Of a DNA stretch of 45,664 nucleotides, positions 41,997 through 45,664 are shown piece after piece; the first letter of the stretch is position 1, and each line of letters starts with the position of its first letter. The position numbers and the translations under genes were made by a program. The stretch lies in contig JAFUZD010000019.1 of the NCBI GenBank assembly GCA_017476785.1, positions 1 to 45,664 of the forward strand, in the 5' to 3' direction. Origin of the DNA: Prevotella sp. GTDB lineage: Bacteria > Bacteroidota > Bacteroidia > Bacteroidales > Bacteroidaceae. The notes beneath the pieces are model-generated. The model saw nothing but the letters and a program-made list of their open reading frames with translations, was not told where the DNA came from and did not search any database.

Positions 41997-42028
41997 TTTG
42001 GCCGTTTCGGAAAATAGTAGTACCTTTG
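41997..42028 (+). promoter_or_regulatory. Promoter of the initiator tRNA gene
   Basis: TTTG (41997-42000) and TACCTTTG (42021-42028), 20 nt apart. The tRNA begins 22 nt after the -7 box. Confidence 0.8.
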
Positions 42029-42049
42029 CACCCGCAAATAAGGAAACAT

Positions 42050-42122
42050 CGCGGAGTGGAGCAGTTGGTAGCTCGCCAGGCTCATAACCTGGAGGTCGCA
42101 CGTTCGAATCCTGCCTCCGCAA
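42050..42122 (+). tRNA. Initiator tRNA-fMet (CAT)
   Basis: A 73-nt cloverleaf with anticodon CAT in CTCATAA. Position 1 is C and the opposite base of the acceptor stem is A, the C1-A72 mismatch that marks initiator tRNAs. The anticodon stem is CCAGG/CCTGG. The T-arm reads GCACG, TTCGAAT, CCTGC, which leaves a C-C mismatch in the second pair from the loop. CCA is not encoded. A terminator follows at 42129-42152. Confidence 0.96.
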
Positions 42123-42128
42123 CTAAGA

Positions 42129-42152
42129 AAAGCCCGACAAAAGTCGGGCTTT
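42129..42152 (+). terminator. Terminator of the tRNA gene
   Basis: Arms AAAGCCCGAC (42129-42138) and GTCGGGCTTT (42143-42152) with an AAAA loop. Confidence 0.9.
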
Positions 42153-42176
42153 ATTCGTCTTCGGAAGGCTGCAAAA

Positions 42177-42221
42177 AGAGAGCCGGCGCAAGCTATAAGA
42201 CCATAGCTGCGCCGGCTCTTT
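42177..42221 (-). terminator. Terminator of the lemA-htpX operon
   Basis: A 17-bp stem with one bulged A (42179-42196 / 42203-42219) lies 11 nt after the htpX stop; a T-run follows on the minus strand. Confidence 0.8.
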
Positions 42222-42232
42222 GCCTTTAAATA

Positions 42233-43243
42233 TCAGAACTGCTCCAGCAGACGGATACGGTCCTCGGTGCTGGGATGCGTGCTGAACAACTCATTGACAA
42301 AGCTCATTATGCCCTGTGAGAGATGGGGCGGATGAATGATGAAGAGCTGGGCCACGTCTTCACGCTTCACGTTGCCCAAGCCGGGGGCACTGGAAATCTT
42401 GCGCAGGGCCGAAGCCAGTGCCATCGGATTGCCGCAGAGCTCGGCACCGCCCGCATCGGCCATATATTCGCGGCGGCGCGAGATGGCAAAGCGCGTAAGC
42501 AGGGTGAAGACATAGGCAATGGCCGAACAGACAAGTCCGATAAGCAGCACCACCAGTATGGAGAGCCCGTTGCCCTTCTCGTTGTTGCTGCTGGTACGCG
42601 TCGAACCGCCACCATACCACACGATATTATTCATCACGCGGATTACCATACTCATTACGGCCGAGACGATGCCCACGAAGATGATGCTCGTGATGAGCAG
42701 TCGCGTGTCGTGATTGCGGATATGCGTCAGCTCGTGGGCCAGCACGCCGGCCAGCTCGTCATCGTCCAGACGGTTCAGCAGTCCCGTGGTCACGGTGACG
42801 GCATAGCTCTTCTGGTCGATGCCACTGGCAAAAGCATTCAGCTGCGGGTCATCTACGATGTTGATCTGCGGCATCTCCATCCCACCGGCAATGCACAGAT
42901 TCTCCACAATATTATATACGCGGGGATTATCGCGACGCTCCAACGGACGGGCACCCGTGGCACGACGAATCATCGAGGCGTTACTGAAGTAGGCAATGGC
43001 AAACCACACGCCTACTCCGAGGACAACCCAAGGAATGGTGGAGATGAAGTAGTCGTTGACCACGTCAACGTCCAGCTGGTTCACCATATTGCCGTACTGG
43101 TCGTAATAGTAGGTGCCGAAATAGTTGAGCAATGCAAGAAATATCCAAACCATTCCCAGCAGAATCAACGGGAACAACAGCAGCAACACAATGCTCAGCA
43201 TATTGTTGCGGCGAATCTGGGTCTGTATTCCTACGTATCGCAT
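42233..43243 (-). CDS. htpX: M48-family membrane metalloprotease HtpX-like
   Basis: A 336-residue inner-membrane zinc protease of the HtpX/Ste24 type, with a role in membrane-protein quality control. Two N-terminal membrane segments (about 15-45 and 68-88), the zinc motif HELTHIRNHD near residue 170, two further membrane segments (about 180-200 and 228-250) and the second zinc ligand in REYMADAGGAELCGNP. The C-terminal HPSTEDRIRLLEQF is the usual family end. The N-terminus MRYVGIQTQIRRNN is typical of Bacteroidetes homologues. It follows lemA by 33 nt. Confidence 0.93.
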   Translation of the reverse strand: MRYVGIQTQIRRNNMLSIVLLLLFPLILLGMVWIFLALLNYFGTYYYDQYGNMVNQLDVDVVNDYFISTIPWVVLGVGVWFAIAYFSNASMIRRATGARPLERRDNPRVYNIVENLCIAGGMEMPQINIVDDPQLNAFASGIDQKSYAVTVTTGLLNRLDDDELAGVLAHELTHIRNHDTRLLITSIIFVGIVSAVMSMVIRVMNNIVWYGGGSTRTSSNNEKGNGLSILVVLLIGLVCSAIAYVFTLLTRFAISRRREYMADAGGAELCGNPMALASALRKISSAPGLGNVKREDVAQLFIIHPPHLSQGIMSFVNELFSTHPSTEDRIRLLEQF

Positions 43244-43276
43244 ATCAACGCTCGGCTATCAATTCTGCACAATCTG

Positions 43277-43840
43277 TCAAAACTTAATCTCAGGAGCTTT
43301 GTCCAGCTCAGCCCGCTCTTCCTGAGGAACTTCAAACATCGGCTCCTTATGGAAGCCAAACATCCCTGCAAGGAGATTGGACGGGAAGGTCTGCACTGCA
43401 TTGTTCAACTCGCGCGTAGCCGTATTGAAGTAACGACGAGTGGCTGCCAGCTTGTTCTCAATGTCTGATATCTCGTTCTGCAACTGCAAGAAGTTCTGAT
43501 TAGCCTTCAGGTCGGGATAAGCCTCTACCGACACTTTCAGCCCTGCCAGTGCTGAGGTTAGCTGGTTCTCTGCCTGAATCTTGTCATTGATGGTCTGCGC
43601 ACTCATCGCAGCCGAACGGGCTTCGGTCACGCGCGTCAGCACCTCTTTCTCGTGGTCGGCATAGCCCTTCACCGTCGCTACCAGCTGCGGTATCAGGTCG
43701 TGACGTTGCTTCAGCTGCACGTCGATGTTGGCAAAAGCATTCTCGCGGTTATTGCGCAAGCGCACCAGATTGTTGTAAAGACTGACTGCGAACAATGCGA
43801 GCGCAATCACAATTAACAAAATAATAAGTCCTGTTCCCAT
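43277..43840 (-). CDS. lemA: LemA-family membrane protein
   Basis: A 187-residue protein with an N-terminal membrane anchor (about 5-23) and a four-helix bundle. The family pattern is clear: NNLVRLRNNRENAFANIDVQ, LKQRHDLIPQLVATVKGY, the conserved ENQLTSAL and AYPDLKANQNFLQLQNEI, then RRYFNTATRELNNAVQTFP. LemA proteins are regularly encoded with M48 proteases, as here with htpX, but their biochemical role is not settled. A -7 box (TATCTTTG, complement of 43877-43884) lies about 37 nt upstream of the start. Confidence 0.94.
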   Translation of the reverse strand: MGTGLIILLIVIALALFAVSLYNNLVRLRNNRENAFANIDVQLKQRHDLIPQLVATVKGYADHEKEVLTRVTEARSAAMSAQTINDKIQAENQLTSALAGLKVSVEAYPDLKANQNFLQLQNEISDIENKLAATRRYFNTATRELNNAVQTFPSNLLAGMFGFHKEPMFEVPQEERAELDKAPEIKF

Positions 43841-43950
43841 AATCTTTCATTTAAATTAAATTCAATAATCCACCTACAAAGATAATGCCATTTTTCTTTT
43901 GACAGCCATCTTTTAAGATTTATTTTGAACTGACGCCCTCAAAAAAAATT

Positions 43951-43992
43951 AAATCCGACCATCTTGCCCATTCAGACAAGACAATCGGATTT
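43951..43992 (-). terminator. Terminator of the lytic transglycosylase gene
   Basis: Arms 43951-43966 and 43977-43992 pair over 13 bp with a 3x3 internal loop; on the minus strand a run of T follows. Confidence 0.85.
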
Positions 43993-44013
43993 ATACAATG
44001 ATAAACAAAGTCT

Positions 44014-44448
44014 CTACTTCATTTTGCTCATTACCTTCTCAAAGTATCTTTGAGTACCCTTCACTGTGTAGTTCATACCGCCATTCCACGAACGAATAGC
44101 CAGCTCTACATCATTCTTGGGATTGTAAAACGACTGGAACAGCAGGAACATCTCCTTCGATTTCTGAACGCTGTATCGGTCGTCCATCGTGTACCGCTTG
44201 TCACTCTTGCGCAACTCCAAGATACGGTTGCATTCCTTCACGAGGATAGGAGTGATCTGCAGAATGCCACACGACTTGCCGCTGACAGCCCTCGGATTTC
44301 CTTCGCTCTCCACTTCGATAATCGCATTGATAACCGGATTCCAGTCAAAATGAGCGTTTCGCTTTCCTTTAGCCCCTGCCGAAGCATTCATCGGAGCTAC
44401 CATTAAAATCATTACCGTAAAACATACGATTTTCGCTATTCTCTTCAT
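44014..44448 (-). CDS. Small secreted lytic transglycosylase-like protein
   Basis: A 144-residue protein with a signal peptide (1 to about 24, ending NASAG) and a compact SLT-like domain: AIIEVESEGNPRAVSGKSCG with the catalytic Glu47, GILQITPILVKEC, then FYNPKNDVELAIRSWNGG and a final YFEKVMSKMK. The enzyme should cleave peptidoglycan strands in the periplasm. It is shorter than most family members and has no cell-wall-binding module, so it may belong to a specialised group. It is a single-gene unit with its own promoter and terminator. Confidence 0.88.
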   Translation of the reverse strand: MKRIAKIVCFTVMILMVAPMNASAGAKGKRNAHFDWNPVINAIIEVESEGNPRAVSGKSCGILQITPILVKECNRILELRKSDKRYTMDDRYSVQKSKEMFLLFQSFYNPKNDVELAIRSWNGGMNYTVKGTQRYFEKVMSKMK

Positions 44449-44516
44449 AAGTTATCCTTTTAAGCGTGACCGTCTCACCACGAGACATTCAATCGCCACA
44501 CTATTGTTATCGCGCA

Positions 44517-44548
44517 CAAAGGTACGACTATTCAGCGAAACGTCCAAA
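44517..44548 (-). promoter_or_regulatory. Promoter of the lytic transglycosylase gene
   Basis: Minus-strand TACCTTTG (44517-44524) and TTTG (44545-44548) are 20 nt apart; leader about 60 nt. Confidence 0.75.
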
Positions 44549-44910
44549 CAATCCCACATTTTATAACATTGATTACCAATTAATTAACATAAATCAATCA
44601 CCCCTTCCTCCTCCCTCCCTTCCCCATCAGCCATCCCCGCCTGTCTCCGCCCTTCGGTCCATCAGTATTCCCCGTCTGTCGTTCGTATCTCTCTTTCTTG
44701 TCTGTCGCGACTAAGTCGCGACCACAAAGGAAAAAAAAGAAAGAAGAGAAAGAAAAGTAGGAGAAGTGGGACCGGGGATGAAGAGAAAAGGAAAGGAAGC
44801 GGGTAATGAGAAAAGAGAAGAGTAGAAAAAGAAAACTGAGAGCAAAAGAGGAAAGACGAAAGAAGAAAAGAGAAGAAAGAGAAGCAAAGGCTGCGAAGCC
44901 CCAATCAAAA

Positions 44911-44950
44911 AAAAGAGTCCGCGCGGAGAATGGTTTCCTCCGCGCGGACT
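44911..44950 (-). terminator. rRNA operon terminator
   Basis: Perfect 13-bp GC-rich stem (44916-44928 / 44938-44950) followed on the minus strand by a short purine-pyrimidine step and a run of T. Confidence 0.9.
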
Positions 44951-44976
44951 GCATCATAATTACAATGATTGTAAAG

Positions 44977-45089
<113 letters not shown>

Positions 45090-45246
45090 TAGTCAGGTTG
45101 ACATCGATACACAGACTTTCAATATACTATGTCACCAATACACTAATATATCACCAAGACAATGGTATAAGGTAAGGAGACAATGATATAAAAAAGGAAC
45201 AATGAAACAAAGAAACACAACGACAGCCGAAAGGACGGACCACGGC
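45090..45246 (-). other. 5S-23S spacer
   Basis: AT-rich spacer within the rRNA transcript; no tRNA or ORF seen. Confidence 0.7.
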
Positions 45247-45537
45247 GAAAAAGACTTCGGGCAATTAGTAGTGCTCGGCTTTGACGTCACCGTCTTTACA
45301 CCTGCACCCTATCAACGTGGTAGTCTGCCACGACCCTATATGGAGTCCTCATCTTGCGGCTGGCTTCGTACTTAGATGCTTTCAGCGCTTATCCAATCCA
45401 GACGCGGATACCCGGCGGTGCACCTGGCGGCACAACCGGCAAACCGGAGGTCTGTCAACCACGGTCCTCTCGTACTAGTGGCCGGACCGCGCAAGACTCC
45501 TGCGCCCACGATAGATAGAGACCGAACTGTCTCACGA
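45247..45537 (-). rRNA. rrl: 3' part of 23S rRNA (about 290 nt), broken off at 45537
   Basis: On the minus strand this segment starts CGTGAGACAGTTCGG, contains the sarcin-ricin sequence AGTACGAGAGGACC and continues to the 23S 3' end near GCCCGAAG. At 45537 the similarity to 23S stops; the upstream bases are AT-rich instead of the expected rRNA. Either a partial gene copy or a join made in assembly. Confidence 0.85.
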
Positions 45538-45617
45538 AAAACAACTAATCATAATTACTAATTAATCATTACTAATTAGTAATTAATCTTTACTAATTAC
45601 TAATTAATACTGCGCGG
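45538..45617. repeat. AT-rich spacer with TAATTA repeats
   Basis: Several overlapping copies of TTACTAATTA with 21-nt spacing of the larger unit lie between the broken 23S copy and a second 23S 3' end. No gene seen. Confidence 0.6.
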
Positions 45618-45664
45618 CGAAAGCGTTCGGGCAATTAGTAGCGCTCGGCTTGGACGTCGCCGTC
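45618..45664 (-). rRNA. rrl: 3' end of a second 23S rRNA copy (continues beyond the window)
   Basis: On the minus strand it reads GACGGCGACGTCC, then GCCGAGCGCTACTAATTGCC, the extreme 3' region of 23S. It differs from the copy at 45247-45537 at several positions in about 45 nt (for example GCGAC versus GTGAC, and GCGCTAC versus GCACTAC), so it is not an identical duplicate. Confidence 0.75.

Larger units (their letters stand above)
44449..44976. other. Intergenic region with polypyrimidine/polypurine tracts
   Basis: No gene is seen. From left: promoter of the transglycosylase gene; a polypyrimidine tract (about 44598-44700); a tandem pair of the palindrome GTCGCGAC (44704-44711 and 44715-44722); a polypurine tract (about 44726-44900, roughly nine purines in ten bases by eye); and the rRNA terminator. 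Frames reading through the tracts have extreme Lys/Arg/Glu or Phe/Ser content and are not credible proteins. Confidence 0.75.

Noticed and set aside
45281-45561. Short frames at the right edge
   Set aside because: They lie within 23S rRNA.

Overview
This window looks like a chromosomal segment of a moderately high-GC member of the Bacteroidales, most likely Prevotellaceae-like. Supporting this are: repeated TAnnTTTG (-7) boxes with TTTG 19-20 nt upstream in place of sigma70 promoters; little Shine-Dalgarno sequence; lipoproteins with acidic residues after the lipobox; the long form of urocanate hydratase; a fused formiminotransferase-cyclodeaminase; a TamL/TamB pair; a DUF4827 lipoprotein next to glmM; and Bacteroidetes-type 5S/23S and initiator tRNA sequences. 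The genus is an inference.

Layout. 1-595 is the 5' part of an aldo/keto reductase (minus strand). After a repeat-filled gap, 1206-3098 carries a membrane TPR protein, ribH and an exonuclease III gene. 3280-5800 holds two lipoproteins (a Gly-rich one and a WG-repeat-like one). 5801-6343 is a non-coding stretch with a strong promoter and a foldable leader, followed by a three-gene operon of secreted proteins of unknown role (6344-9740). 9737-16308 on the minus strand is a complete histidine-degradation operon in transcription order ftcD, hutU, hutH, hutI, which converts histidine to glutamate and passes the formimino group to folate. 16762-18258 is an unusual histidine-kinase-like protein without the phosphoacceptor His. 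18515-25609 (plus strand) has an Ala-rich lipoprotein, a Cthe_2159-type beta-helix lipoprotein, dsbD, a small outer-membrane barrel and a SulP transporter.

On the minus strand, 25895-29984 has a nucleotidyltransferase, an NrnA-like DHH phosphoesterase, a DUF4827 lipoprotein and glmM. 29985-32363 is an accessory patch: a structured RNA candidate, an AT-rich lipoprotein gene and a HEPN/MNT toxin-antitoxin pair. 32397-39457 encodes TamL and TamB (outer-membrane assembly/transport). 39642-41858 has an RluA-type pseudouridine synthase, fabG and a TetR regulator with a probable operator. Then come the initiator tRNA, htpX, lemA and a small lytic transglycosylase. The window ends in the 3' part of an rRNA operon (5S and 23S, minus strand).

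The most unusual material is non-coding. Four intergenic arrays have unrelated sequences but nearly the same 21-22-nt period. Two REP-like palindromic elements sit in frame inside hutI and dsbD. An inverted repeat supplies the last codons of hutU. The hut operon has a tandemly duplicated promoter. Three promoters have the -33 box in or at the loop of a hairpin. There are two structured RNA candidates. At the window edge there is an apparent partial duplication of the 23S rRNA 3' end. All pairings and motif positions were read by eye; no folding or database search was run.
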